Shown here piece by piece: positions 24,545 through 37,600 of a stretch of DNA of 64,000 nt (its first letter is position 1; each line of letters starts with the position of its first letter). The DNA comes from Vandiemenella viatica (taxonomy: Eukaryota; Arthropoda; Insecta; Orthoptera; Morabidae). The translations under genes and the position numbers were made by a program. The notes below the pieces were generated by a model, which saw only the letters and a program-made list of their open reading frames with translations, was not told where the DNA came from and made no database searches. The DNA lies in assembly GCA_031002005.1 (NCBI GenBank), contig JARYHS010008074.1, positions 351,812,932 to 351,876,931 on the forward strand. Direction: 5' to 3'.

Positions 24545-24625
24545 AATTAAAACCACTCATCGCGGAAGCCGGACTCCAATCGGCGACCCTTCAGTGCGGG
24601 GCCACTGCGCCAGTCCCCTACACAC
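24545..24625 (-). mobile_element. tRNA-like SINE head
   Basis: On the minus strand 'gactggcgcagtggcccc' resembles an A box and 'gattggagtccggc' a B box, followed by an ending like a tRNA acceptor arm. It is isolated, without the usual body. Confidence 0.4.
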
Positions 24626-25344
24626 TGTTCTGAATTGGAGAGTGTATTAGAATACCTAAATGAGATTCAGAATTTAGCACTTGGACTTTAGCTGTGAAGT
24701 GTGATCAGTCCCCACCCGCCGATGGTATTCCCTGACTGAACCGAAGCGATTGTGTTTGCTACATAATTGTGTCAGCGGGCAACCAGACGTTACAGTTTTC
24801 CTCAAAGATATGGTCTTACAGTTTTTAAGGATAGCTGTGGAAGAACTAGAAAATATTCCAGCAAGCAAAAATACACTGCATAACTGCCTCGGCACATCTA
24901 TATCTCATTTACGTTCCTCCTACACCAAACCTTAAGTCCGGGTCACCTGAGAGGACGCAAGTTCCCTCTCCAGTCCGCCCATCCTTATTTATTGTGGTTT
25001 TGGGAAATGTCGCCTGTACGCTAAAGGGTAGCGGGAGGGCATCAAGTACCGTCATTGTGGAGGAGACTGTGAGCATGGTAATGATTCTTACTATCATCAG
25101 TGATGTTACCTTTCAATTAACGGATATTATATGAGCATGTATAAACTGAAGAAAAGTTGCATTTTAACGGGAAAACTATTTATTTGGACAATATCGGCTG
25201 GACTTCCCTTTTATATTCCATTTAGCAGCTAAGAACATTTACAACATTAATTAAATAATGAGATAATTGCTAAATTGGAGCCACGTAATCCTCGAATACA
25301 CCATTCGGACATAGAGTTAGTGGTTCGCCGCATATATATATATA

Positions 25345-27967
25345 GAGGAAAGGAGACAATTATGGAATAGGGGTACAAATATGGAATAGGTCGGTTTCCC
25401 CTCTCCTATGTGCTGCACCCTAGCGGAAACTAGGTGAAATGTTTCGTTTTGATCCGCCATTACGTCAGTCTAGTCTTTGCGCCAATAGGCTTAACACCGT
25501 TTTCAGGACGAGTTATTTTTCATTTTTTGGACTGAGAAAACTTTGGTAAGTCATACTTGCCTAATTTTTTAAATATTTAACCTATATTTCTTGGTTTTTG
25601 TTAATAATGTGGGCTAATAGAGCACACTTTGTAGATTATTTTGGCATAAATGTGCTTCACGTTTTGTTTGCTGAAACCATTGTTATAACCTTCCAAAGTG
25701 AATGTACAGAGGGCGACAATTATGGAATACTAGAGGGGCGATAATTATGGAATACTATTCCATATTTGTATACCATTTTCTAAAATGTAATTTTTATTTT
25801 TAGGGATGGAGAGAGAAAAATGCAAGAAAAAGAAAAGACACGTGGGACGAGGAGACAATGAAGAAGGCTGTAAAGTATGTGAAATACCAAAATTGGGGGT
25901 ATTTACGGGCGTCTAAACATTTTGATGCTCCGCGAACTACCTTATTCAGAATGTGCCAAAAAAAAAAGACATGACTACATACATACCTCGTTTAGGACGG
26001 AAAACAATATTACCAGATTATCTAGAAAAAGCTTTAGTAGAATATTTGTGTAACAAATTATTTGGCCTCACTAGATCAGATTTACGAAACATGGCTTATC
26101 AGCTAGCAAAAAAAAAAAAAGACAATATCCCAAATCCAATTTGAAACCCTAGGAACCGCAGGAAAAGGGTGGTTGAAACTCTTTTTAAGACGCCATAAGA
26201 ATGTCATTTCTTTTAGAAAACCGACCGGAACTTCAGTGTCAAGAGCGAAAGGCTTTACTAAAAATAACGTGAAAATGTTTTTTAACCTTCTCGAGGAGCA
26301 AATGGAACTGAAACATTTTTCACCAGAAATGATCTATAATGTGGACGAGACAGGTTTATACAAACCAAAACACCTCAGGTGATTGCTTCAAGAGGGAAGC
26401 GTCAAGTAGGAACATTGACGTCAGCTGAACGAGGATCCCTTATCACAGCTGTTTTATGTTTTAGTGCAGGTGGAACTTACATCCCTCCTTTAATTATTTT
26501 TCCTAGGAAAAACTTTAGCCCACTCTTGGCCAAAGGAGCTCCACCTGGAACTATTTTAGCTTGCCATCCTTCTGGATGGATTCAAACCCATTTATTTACA
26601 TTGTGGTTTAAACATTTTCTTGAGAAAGCGAAACCCTCAGAAGAGAATCCCGCTCTATTAATTTTTGATGGGCACCATACGCATACAAAAAATATTGAGG
26701 TGATCGACTTAGCCCGTCAGAACAACGTGACAATACTTTCCCTACCTCCACATTCCACCCACAAAATACAGCCCCTAGACAAAACACTGATGGGTGCTAT
26801 AAAAAGCCAATACAGCGAAGAAATACGGCTGTGGCTTAGGACTAATGCTAGAGCCTTATCACATTTCGACCTTTGCGAAGTTTTCGGTAAGGCTTACCTA
26901 AAAGTTCAAACTGGAGCGAATGCTGTAAACGGCTTTAAAACAACTGGAATATATCCTTTAAACAAGAATATTTTTGAAGGTTACGAATTTGCTGCAGATT
27001 CAGACGAGGAGATAGAAGCCGCCATGGAATGTGTTACCCCTTCGAAATCAAGTGAAGAACGTCTGGAGAAACAATCTTGCTCAACTGCTAACCCTCTGGA
27101 ATTGAACGATTCCACATTCCAAGCTGTACCTTCAGACCAGTCTTCAACGTCAGCTGCAATAATTGTGAGTCCTCAAGACATATCCCCCATACCAATACTT
27201 AAAACAAAAAAATCTAACAGAGGAAGAAAAAAAGAAAAGTCAACGGTGGTCACATCTTCACCATATAAGCTTCAATTAGAAACGAAGAAATTAATAACCA
27301 ATAAAGACAAGTTTGAAAATCAAAAAACAAGGAAAAAAAAACATTTACCAAGAAAAAAATAATTAAGAAGAAACTTTGTAGAGAAGACTCTGACAAAGAA
27401 GCTGAGAGTGATTTCAGTGTTCAAGATGAATCGGACACAATAAGCATCCCCGAATCAAGTACTCCTAACCCAGATACAGCGTATTGTATTTTTTTGTGAG
27501 GGAAGCTTTCTGGAAGACACAGGGGAGAAGAGTGGATACAATGCTTGTTATGCAATGAATGGGCTCACACTGAATGTGCTGGGTATTCCAGTGGAAGCTA
27601 TGTCTGCGACTTTTGTATGGATTAGACTGATGGAAGACCAATCATCTGAACTATTCTAATTGATAATGTAACTTGTTATATTATAATGAATTGTCTTCTT
27701 GCTATTTTTTTTTAGTTTTTGACAGTTTCCATTATTTTTTTTAGTATTCCATATTTGTCACCCTTTTGAGAATTTATGACTTATCCCCTTTTTTATTTAT
27801 TTAAATTTGGAGTTTGTGTCTCTTTAATTTAGATAGAAAATGTTTTATATTTTGTTAGAAAACAGTAATTGGAATAATTTAGAAATAAAACATTTTCTAA
27901 AAAAGCACTACTTGTTATATTTTTTTTGCAAAATGAAAATGGTATTCCATATTTGTCTCCTTTCCTC
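25345..27967 (+). mobile_element. pogo-type DNA transposon, whole but decayed
   Basis: Terminal inverted repeats begin gaggaaaggagacaa at both ends, flanked by TA (25343-25344 and 27968-27969), the target duplication of the Tc1/mariner/pogo group. One interrupted transposase gene fills the interior (separate entry). Copies of the motif tatggaata, or its complement, recur near both ends. Confidence 0.92.
25820..27628 (+). pseudogene. pogo-family transposase with C-terminal zinc finger, frame broken
   Basis: Cut-and-paste transposase remnant. An N-terminal psq-type helix-turn-helix (WDEETMKKAV, WGYLRASKHFDAPRTTLF) is followed by a second DNA-binding region (FGLTRSDLRNMAYQLA, RKPTGTSVSRAKGF). 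The DDE_1 catalytic core has acids in [14 protein letters not shown] and QPLDKTL. The longest open piece is 26379-27362. Near 27534-27628 a Cys-rich end (WIQCLLCNEWAH..CAG....CDFCMD) resembles a PHD-like finger. Breaks: frameshifts in A-runs near 25965 and 27355, further shifts near 26140 and 26380, and a TGA near 27497 where a zinc-binding Cys would be expected. The protein cannot be made as it stands. Confidence 0.9.
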
Positions 27968-29374
27968 TACATATATATATTAGAGATTTCACTGAGACAC
28001 CGACATATGTGATTATCACTAAACTGAGTAGTTTATTAACCAGGAAATGGTGACGTCGAAATATTAGCCATCACGAGATATGTAGCAGTCATTTTTTCCT
28101 GCAGATGTGGTTGTGCGTCCTTCAGAGTAAATGGTTTTAGCATTTTATTACCTAGACACAACGTGATTATATCTGCCACTCACATCGCATTGTGCTGGTA
28201 AGGATATTCTTAAAGTTATGGCGTAGTGATAGTTTGATAGGGGAACCACCTAAGATACTGCTGTGTTAAGAGGTTCTTATCAGAGACGTGAACGAAGCTT
28301 TGAAACAGCTCACTAAGTTTGCGTAATGTCACACACTTTTCCTTGTTTCAATTTGTCACTCGCTCACAGATAAGAATCGTGGCTTCCAAATACATTCTTT
28401 CTTATCTTTATTACGTAAAATTTCACAAAAACAATTTAATGTACTTTCCTGCCTTCTGGACTTACTCTCAGGGAAATCTTTACATGTTTAAACAGGTTAT
28501 TGTAAATTCGTTGACACATTCCCTTTTGCATGGACCAAGTAAGATCTTTAGATTCAATGGATTTTTTTGTCATTAAATTAATCATGTCTAAAATTTTCAA
28601 TTTAAAGTTACATGTAGTGCTCAACATAATCGTTTATTCCATTTACTGGTCAAATACTTGTGACAAAAAGAATAAAAATAATGGAAACATTAAATGTGTA
28701 AAAACAAAATTTAAAAATTAAATGCAAAGAATTTGATGATTAAATGATTCGTTCTTCAATTAAAAGTTACCACGCGTCTATTCGCCACCGACTAATCAGT
28801 CGGAATTTCACCATCACATGGCTTTACATACTTTATAAATTCACCTGCATTTCAATAATACCGTAACGAATTTTTTTGTCAGCTGAAATTCACGTCATGA
28901 GGACTATTTTGTAGGGCAAGTTCCTGTATTATTACCCCAAATTACTGTGATATAAATTTTTGTTTCAATCTTTTACTTAAGCCATTTATCACAGTATTTA
29001 AAAAATGTCGCAGAGGAATTAATTTTAAACTGTAAAAATTACGTCAGAGAGTAAAGTTGACTCCCTGTAGTAGGTTACTGCTGCAAAAATTGCTGCAGCA
29101 TTAATAATGAGAGAATTTTGTCCTTATTATGTTTTTTGTGAAATGGGAGTCATTAGACCCTTTCTATATCAAATGTAAATGCATTTGCATTTTCCTGACA
29201 AATTTCCGAATCACATATTACAGGCAATGAATTAAATTATTATGTTCAGCGGCTCTAATACTAGTGTTCATTCAATCTTTTCTTAAGCTGCATATTCAAT
29301 TAATCCATCTAATTCAGACAAAAATTATCAAAATTTCTGTCTCGTCCTTTCTTTACGACTCTTTCACAACCGAA

Positions 29375-29520
29375 TCTAGTAGGTGAGCGTTAAAGCTTGG
29401 GTCAGGCAATCGTGAGGAAGCAGATTCAATCCCCCTCCCAGCCATTAAGATTTCAATTTTCCTTGGTTTCTAGAAATCATTGCAATGATCGTTTGTAGAT
29501 TGTGTTGATTTCATTCTTCA
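29375..29520 (+). mobile_element. SINE head
   Basis: 'ctagtaggtgagcgttaaagc' resembles an A box and 'gcagattcaatcccc' a B box. The body is eroded. Confidence 0.5.
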
Positions 29521-29551
29521 TCGTTTTAAATTCAATATTCCTCCTACGGTG

Positions 29552-30330
29552 TACGAGGGTGGTCTCAAAAGTAAGATTCTTTTTTTTTTCTTCTTCATTT
29601 TTTAAATAGACAGTATCATCATAATTATTTACATCGATGCAAAGCATTAACATTAATCTATTTTTCTACATAAACGCGATTTTCTCCTGCGCATTTTTGT
29701 AGACGTTCCTTCGATATTTTTTATCTCCATGTTGCAGAACTCCGCCGCACATGCGAGAACGCTAGTAATCTCCCCTTTGATTTCATTGTCGGTCTGGAAG
29801 CATAGGACACCCAAGTGTTCCCTCGATTATGGGAACAAGTGGTAATCGCTAAGGGCTGTAGGGGGGGTGGGGAATGCCAGCCAGCCAAATGTCCTTGGTT
29901 TGCCGAGATAAGTGGGATCAGACCTTGTCGTGGAGCGGCTTCACACCTTTGCTCAGTTTTCTTCTCTGGCGGTTCTGAATGGTTCGTTTAAATTTCTGTA
30001 GCGTTTATCAAAAGTTCTGAGTTTATTGTTGTCCCTTACGGCCCAAAAACATGGTTGCCGTGACTACGCCGGCAGATTCCGTTTGCCGGCTTAGGGAAAA
30101 TTGAGTGGTGCCATTCGTGTTCTTTTTCACATAACTGACGATGAATGGCTATAGGTAGAAACTTTTCCGAAAAAAAAGTGGGAATTTCACACCGGGCGGT
30201 AACGGCGATGGGGACATCTATCAAACATGGACTGTCGGGCCAACACTGGGCGTCGTAGCTTAAAAGCGACGGTGGGGATAGTGTGTGCTGCACACGAAAT
30301 GTTGCCGGATTCCGCTTTATATTTTTCATT
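29552..30330 (-). mobile_element. Possible mariner-type transposon fossil
   Basis: 'gagggtggtctcaaaagtaag' at 29552 resembles a mariner-type end. On the minus strand near 29690-29750 a short peptide (about 28 residues) loosely recalls the transposase C-terminus. No opposite end or catalytic motif was found. Confidence 0.3.
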
Positions 30331-31302
30331 GCGGAGTTATCGCGTTGGAAACCTTATTCTTTGAGACAACGCTCGCATATTTCGAGAGTTTTTCTTGTGG
30401 ACCTCGTGCCTTCTTTTCCACCCTTAGTACTAATTCTTAAACAAATTTTTGATGCTTTACCATTTCTTCTTTTGGAGAAAAATCTTTTTTTCCCCAGGTG
30501 TAATCTATGTACTTTTGTGATAGTCAAACCTTTTGTTGCGAGTGATTTTATTTTCTAAATGACAGAAATTTACGTTAACACGTTCCTCATTATTCCTCAA
30601 GAAACAATGTTTAAAGTATTTGTGTTTACACTCTTTCTTTGATACTCCTAAGTTGGAAACGTTATTTCTATCCGATAATTAAGATGCATGATAGATGTTT
30701 ATTACGGTATTAGGATTAACAAATTTTATTAATAATGAGCTAATGATTTACTGTTATTTGTTGCCAGCTTAAGTTGAGTAAGTCTAATTCACACTGATTT
30801 TGAAAATTATTATCACTCCTATTTAAATTTTGAATCGCTGTTGTAAACATTTTCGGTATTTCCATTTAATATGTCTCTTATATCCTTTATGGTTGAGTTT
30901 ACTTACTAAACTTTATGTAGTCTCACCATTGAAGTTGCGTTCGCCGTCATCAGTCACAGCTATTTAAAAAAAATAATAGGTAGTTGTTTTTGAACAACAA
31001 ATTAGAATACGGGTACAACAATTAATTGGTAAAAGATGACGTACCGTTTATCTCAATCGGCAAAATGACTCAGCACGATATGGAAAATCAAAGGGGAAAC
31101 GTCGATAACATTGTTCAGATCTCAGAAAAACAACCGACCTTACTGGGTGGGCTGTGTTCGTTGCCCAGTATATATTTTCAATCACTCCAGGTGAACGTCA
31201 TGGCAAAGTTCCTTCCTTTTCTTTACGCTCTGCTGACTCAAATGACATAGTTACAAAAGACAATCAGAGAAATAAAAAAATTCAAACCACAATCATCTAA
31301 TG

Positions 31303-31912
31303 ACGCGTTTCTCAACCTATTTCGATCCAAGGAACAGTAAATGTCAAAAATAATTTTACGGACCCACTAAATAACGTGGGCCCTATGTGTATATTATTAA
31401 CCTACCATACCAATTGTTATCGGCAGATACCACGGATTTGGGAGGACACCGGTTCGAATCCATCCGGGCATCCAGATTTGGGTTTTCCATGGTTTCCCCA
31501 AATCACTCCAGGTGAATACCGATATGCTTCCTTTAAAAAGACCATGGCCGAATTCATACACGTTCCTTGTCACCAATCTCATCCCGCCTCTAATGACCGC
31601 GACGTCGAAAAAGCGTAAAGTCGGAAATTAAAAAAAAAAAAACAGTCGAATGAATAGACTATTATAATTACAATTTAGTCATGTCGTCATACATTGGAAA
31701 TACCATGCTTTTTAAATGTTTGGCTTACAGCTTATATCAGTTTGTGGTATTATACAGTACGGGTATGTTATGAATTTTATGTGAACAAGATTTAGTAATT
31801 TATTTTTGTTATCTTTTAATACAATAAAAATGATAACATTCTGCCTGCAGTCCGTCTGTCACATCTTCGCCAAAGACAGATGGTCCGAGGACCACAGGGT
31901 TGAGAAATGCTG
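31303..31912. mobile_element. hAT-type element (610 bp) carrying a SINE
   Basis: The ends are gcgtttctcaacc and gggttgagaaatgc, flanked by a perfect 8-bp duplication atctaatg (31295-31302 and 31913-31920). The SINE at 31405-31641 inserted into it later. Confidence 0.8.
31405..31641 (+). mobile_element. tRNA-derived SINE nested in a hAT element
   Basis: B box 'ggttcgaatccatcc', full body (gatttgggttttccatgg, cactccagg, cctctaatgaccgcgacgtcg) and a 12-base A tail. The A box region is partly diverged. Confidence 0.85.
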
Positions 31913-31920
31913 ATCTAATG

Positions 31921-33300
31921 TAACAATTAAAGAAAGCTTTTTTTGGCTTTTTTAACTATGGATACGACTGAGAAAATTAAGGAATTAATATCGGCACTGA
32001 ACTAAGCCGAAATTATTGGAGATACCTTCGTCATCTCTTGTCGTGAAGCAACAAATGATATTTTCAACTGAATCTATTTCTATTTTACATCCCAATATTA
32101 CCTACATTTTTAACAGACTGCGTCACTAAAGGCACTTAAAAATAATTAACAAAAATTTCAGGTAGAAACGAGCATAGCGATATAGTATTTAAGAACCCGA
32201 AATCAATTATAAATCTGAAATAATAAAAAACATTAATATTGGAGTTGATTGATCTTCCACCACACATTTTGCTTCTAGACTCATGGTAGCTACTTTGCAT
32301 GAAGTCATCTTCATGATGCTATCGTTTTCGATCATAAAGCAGTAATTGTCATTCTTACAAAAGAACGACTAATCTATGTACCAAATAATGAACTTAGCGA
32401 TTTTTTTCTTTATTGTTCTTATACCAAATAGCACCATAACTGTAATGCTTTTTTTTCAGTTATCCTGTGTTTTTAATTGACAGCGGTGCTATGATAATCC
32501 TCTATTCCGTTTCCCGATAGAATTTTCACTAAGACTGTGATATAAAGCTTACACCAATCGATTTGATAGTGTTTTCTCAACATTGTAGTGTGCTGCAAGT
32601 AACGTTTAAATGTAGTTTCTGGACACTAGCGCTGAATCTCAAAACATCTCAGCTACAACTACAAGGTAACTGGGGCTATCTCAAACGGTTGCTCGGCCAC
32701 AAGTAACACGTTAATCAGCTAAGATATGACGTTCCACAAAGTTGATTTTGTTTCAGTTTAGAATAGATGGCTCCGTTGCTTTGATACACTATGAGGAAAT
32801 TATAAGTAGAGCCACATTATTTGGTTTTGGAGCAAGCCTGTCTTTTCTATGTACGCAATGTAAACAGGGTAATCGCTGAAAGGCAGAAGCATTAATACTA
32901 CCGAGCTCACATTGATGGACAGATTCGCGGGCAACCTCACATTAGCAAAGGAATTTTACCATTAGTGAGGAATAGATTGAGTGACTGCGAATTCCTCGTC
33001 AGTAATCGAGATTGATTCCACTACACACGCAGTAATTGACATCCAGTGTCTCAGGAGAGAACATGAAATATTTAAACCGTTAGACCTATACAACATTAGA
33101 GAGTGGTAAACAATCCACCCTTCTTAACCACCAAGAATTAGTTATGGACTGCAATATTTAAAGCATATGATTGTTTGCGTTGTTCTTGAACGTTTTCTAA
33201 ACGTTAGACAACATTTGAAGCAATCTTCTCTAGGAACAGGGCTAATAACAGTCACCAGCAAAGTGACAGTACATACGACAGTAACAAAACCGTATGGCGA
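31921..33300. other. Intergenic DNA, nothing recognised
   Basis: No supported exon, repeat boundary or RNA gene between the hAT element and the AMP-3 promoter. Confidence 0.4.
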
Positions 33301-33494
33301 CCAGAAGGAAACTGACCAACGTTGATTCTTCGTCCCTGCGATAATGCCTCGAACAAGTGATCTGAAGCGTTACAGCGGAAAGCTGTCTGCTCATGAGGGG
33401 ACAATTTTTTTTAGTATCACGAACCGCTTGACGTCATCAGGGCGGTCCGTGATCTTTCCCGGGAAGCTTTATCATCAGCTGCGGCGAAGCAGGC

Positions 33495-33550
33495 GGGGAT
33501 GCACCGGCACTGGATCGCCCAGTGAGTCGGCCTCACTCTCGCTACATAAA
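33495..33550 (+). promoter_or_regulatory. AMP-3 promoter: shared GGGGATGCACCG element and TATA-like box
   Basis: Contains the same 12-mer as AMP-2 (33495-33506), a TATA-like ACATAAA (33544-33550) and an initiator ACAGT at 33574, 30 bases after the box. An imperfect kappaB-like gggaagcttt is at 33461-33470. The open frame over this region is not coding. Confidence 0.55.
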
Positions 33551-33573
33551 CAGACTGCCCTGGCTGTACCACC

Positions 33574-34608
33574 ACAGTCTACGCAGGGTAGCACCAGCAA
33601 CACATTTGCTTCCGAGGTGAGTTCGATCACACACTCTACACCATAGGTGTCAAACTCAATTTTGCAGAGGGCCGTATATTAAATTTAGAATGTGTAGGCG
33701 GGCCAGATTCAAATTTTAAAAAATGTACTGAATTATTATAACATTTTATTTATTTAATTGTATAGTATATACTATACGGTTCTTTCTGTGTCACATTGCA
33801 ATCGCGGGCCGTATTGATAGGGCCCGGGGGCCGGATGCGGCCCGCGGGTGGTATCGTTGACTTCACTGCTCTACACAATCACATCTTTGTCGCCACATAA
33901 TTTCTGATCCTATGTTATAAGCCTTTGTTCTGCTTAAATTTCCAGCTGTACATTTTCACTTGTATTAAAGAAATGAAGATCATCCTTACTGAAAATATAC
34001 CCTGCAGTTTGTGTAGTAGTCCTTTACTTTTCGTCGAATGGAATTTCAAAACCAAGGCCGATTTTACACTACAAATACTGAATACAGGATTTATTTTTGC
34101 TGATTCATTTTTGCAGTATTTGACTCCTCGAATAAGACTTTTGTTTAAATAATTTTAACTAGTAACTATTTTTTATTCAATAATTTCAAGTTTTCATAAC
34201 TATATACTATTTCTTGTATTTTGAGGTTCTGTATATTTGCTTTAATTTTTTATGTAATATTAATTGTTTCCTAAGAAGGTGAGGAAGATTAAACCAGTCG
34301 ATACCATTTTGACAGAGATGGTCAAGACGTATTTACTTTACAATGATATAATTTGGTACCATGATTTACTCGTTTTACGTTACGTGATAACAGAATGGTA
34401 CAAGTTAGATGAGATCTAAAAAGGGATGAAAAAAATGCAAACAAAAACACATTATGATTCTAACTAACATATCCTCTACTGACAGAAGTCATGTAAAGCA
34501 GAAGAGGCCAATATGAGTCAATAAAAACACTAATGTCATTCTTGACGTGTACTGAATTACTTGTGACACCAAAATATACCAGTTTCAGGTATCTTAATCT
34601 GAGCTGCC
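33574..34608 (+). other. AMP-3 5'UTR exon, UTR intron and short UTR segment
   Basis: The leader exon (about 33574-33616) ends tccgag|gtgagt. The intron probably runs to 34588 (agtttcag), with an alternative acceptor at 34602. A hAT MITE starts only 25 bases after the donor. The ATG is at 34609. Confidence 0.55.
33642..33868. mobile_element. hAT-type MITE (227 bp) in the AMP-3 UTR intron
   Basis: Ends cataggtgtcaaac and gttgacttcactg, perfect 8-bp duplication ctctacac (33634-33641 and 33869-33876), and GC-rich gggccg blocks inside. Confidence 0.8.
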
Positions 34609-37600
34609 ATGAAGACTGCGATCGTCTTCGTCATCGCCTTCGTCGCTGCTGTCGCCATTGCGATGCCTGCTGACGATGTAAGTACACTGTATTCTGTGTC
34701 CAACACTATTTACCCATCTGCTGTGTCTGTGGTATGTACGTAATATTGCTATCCTCAGAGAGAAAACTTGTGCTAAGTGAGTTTATCTTGGTTATTAACT
34801 TCCCTTTTCCCTACAAATTGTATAACAAGGTCATCTAACTGTTGAAAAGTGTTTTGAATAGACGTAATTGAAGTAATGGTAGAAAGAAAGCTGATACCAC
34901 TTTATTATTACTTTGCAGTATATTTTCTTCCATCATACCAGCACTTTAATTCATAATGACCTGGGTTAAGGTAACGCAAACGAGCTAAGTAACCTAGTCA
35001 CTGAGATATCGCTGTATTATCGGGAATTAATGTGCAGAAACTATGTGATCCGAATTTAAAACATAACATTCATATATTTAGGACCGTAAACTGTTGGATA
35101 GTGGCCACTCTCGGAACGTTATGCAGGTAATCCTGTTACCTTCCTTCAGATAATCATCTGGGCACTTCTTAGGATTGTCCTTCATTTCTGCCTGAAAGTG
35201 TATTTCTCATATGCAGTAACGGAAGTATGTGAAACAAGTATGTACATCATTTCCTTCGCTCAGCACAGAATGACAATCCAACAGCAATTATGTCTTCAAA
35301 CGAGCTATTGGTTCATAGAAACGTAAAAGTCCGAAATTTTTATGTTTCTGTGATTGTAAATTCCCATAGCAGTTTCTGGAAAATCTTATTACTTCCCGCA
35401 AAGTGCAGAAGTATCATAAATCCAGAATTTAAATCTTTGCTTTAAAATATCTATGATCACTGATACTAATAGACATAAGCTGCACAATTTGTAAAAATGG
35501 CCATATTAGTCAGGCGATACGCCGCTTTGTGAATATTGCAGATGGTACCTGAAAAATACAAAACAATTATTTGTATTATGTAGAAGGAAGATGAAAACTT
35601 GCACTTTGCAAACAGGAAGTCAGACATTTGAATTCCTTGCTGTGGAAAAGATTGCGTATCACATCAAAATCGTATTGTAATTGAATTTTGTATCCGTTTG
35701 AAATGCGATGGAACTATCTTCTCAGTATTATTTAATGGTTCACCGTTATAACGATGTGAATTTGTATGCGAGACATTCCGGACGTTAGGAACACGAAAGT
35801 AGTACACCGACATAACATGGAGGTTTTGTAGCCAGTTTGACAAACTGAATAAGCTTGTTCCAAGACTGGAAGCTCACACTGTAAAATAATTACAAATGCT
35901 TTTAACAGTTGAGTTGGTATAAATGTCATTTATATACTTTTTAGAACATATTCTGACCAATATCCAACATTTGAGCAACTATTTTTTTCTTATGTGGTGT
36001 GTGATTCTGTCCAAATCGACTAACCTGGAAAATTTTAACGGCGGATATAATCTTTACATCTATAGTACAACAGCCGATTTTTTATTCTTGATGATCCGTC
36101 TACAATAAACAGATATTTCAGAAGTTTTTCCGTAAGTACTAAGACTAGCGACTGACAACATACAAACGGTTAAATTCCCTATGCGTGATTGCAAGCGAAT
36201 TTAGGTAATACGAATAAGACGGTGGTGCCAATAGGTTATGTGCGATGATTGGTCTCACATGAAACTCATTTCAAACACTAAATGCCTCTCGTTTGTCGTT
36301 AATCAGTGCTAACGAGAACGGACTACCTCCCTCCCCACCCCCTTTCGCTTGTGCTGAGCTAGACTACATGACCAGAGACAAACATAGTACTCAAAGTTAT
36401 ATCGTTTCAAGAAGTGCAACAAAAATCCACTACTCTTTAAATTTCGTCGTGTATGCGATATTTTTATTCTTATGTCTTCACTCCTTGTCGACGTCGCTGA
36501 GCAAATATAAAAATTAATCGAGAAGTATTTTCAGATTGCTGGGCAAAAAAAATTTCTGCTTGAAAAAGTCTTGTTGTTTTGTTAGATCGTTAAGAATTAA
36601 TGAATGGAGGAGCGTGTATCTGATAAATCTGTTATTTACCTTCACGATTTGCGGCAAACGATTTGTGTTGTAGGTATGTCTACATGATGTCACTGTTTAT
36701 AAAAATCAATGTTAAAATCATATTCGATATATCTCAAATATTTGTGATTCTATAAACTGATTATGTGATTTAATCAGTTGTTGTATAGATAACGCTAATA
36801 TCACTATTCCTATTTTATTTTATTGCCGTACGCGTTTCGACTGTGGTCGAGGCATCATCAGCGACGACTTATTTGCATTGATCGATTATGATTTGTAGAT
36901 GCACATCACCGTTTTTTCACCCAAAACATGTTGCGATTGCATCATAATAGCCACAGTTTTTGCAATCTGGTGATAAGTTATCGATAATAGCTGTAGAATT
37001 GTAAACTTGAATGAACCTTTTGATTTGAGGTTTATAAAAGCATTGCGGTTTATTCAGAAAATAGAGATTTGGATAATATATAATCGTTTCGTTAATCATA
37101 AACTAAAATATTAAGATTACTATTATCAGGTAATATACAACTTTGGTGGTAAACCTGTAATCAGACGTAACCGTAAAATAAAGGTGATTGATGTGGACCT
37201 ATCGAAGAAATCCGATACCGGAAAGGAAAATAAATTCAAGTTTTTATATTGATGAATCCGTAAGGGGAAGGTTCACATTATTATATGTGGTACTCTTACA
37301 GTATGATATCGGAGGCAGTAAAACTCTAATTGCCCCACTTCTAGAAACGGCGCAGATAATGCACACAGTGGAACAACCGTACCTGATTCATCAAGGCTTC
37401 TACTTAGAAATACATAGTTTTCTGAAGTTGCTTGTTTGTTAGTAATAACTTAGTTCCTCGTGCCGCTCTCTATTGAGTGACATTACACTGTGTGTTGTTG
37501 CAGGAGAAGCGCGGAGGCGTGGACGTGGACGTGCACCGCGAGAAGGGCGTCGGGACGGTGGTGGACGCCAAGGCCAGCGGCACCGTGTGGAAGAGCGGCG

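Noticed and set aside
28020..28080. Possible third hammerhead ('gtcgaaatattagccatcacgag')
   Set aside because: The CTGATGA core is absent and the pieces are in the wrong arrangement.
33344..33646. 100-residue open frame
   Set aside because: Covers the AMP-3 promoter and leader exon; no domain, and the predicted TATA box and donor lie inside it.
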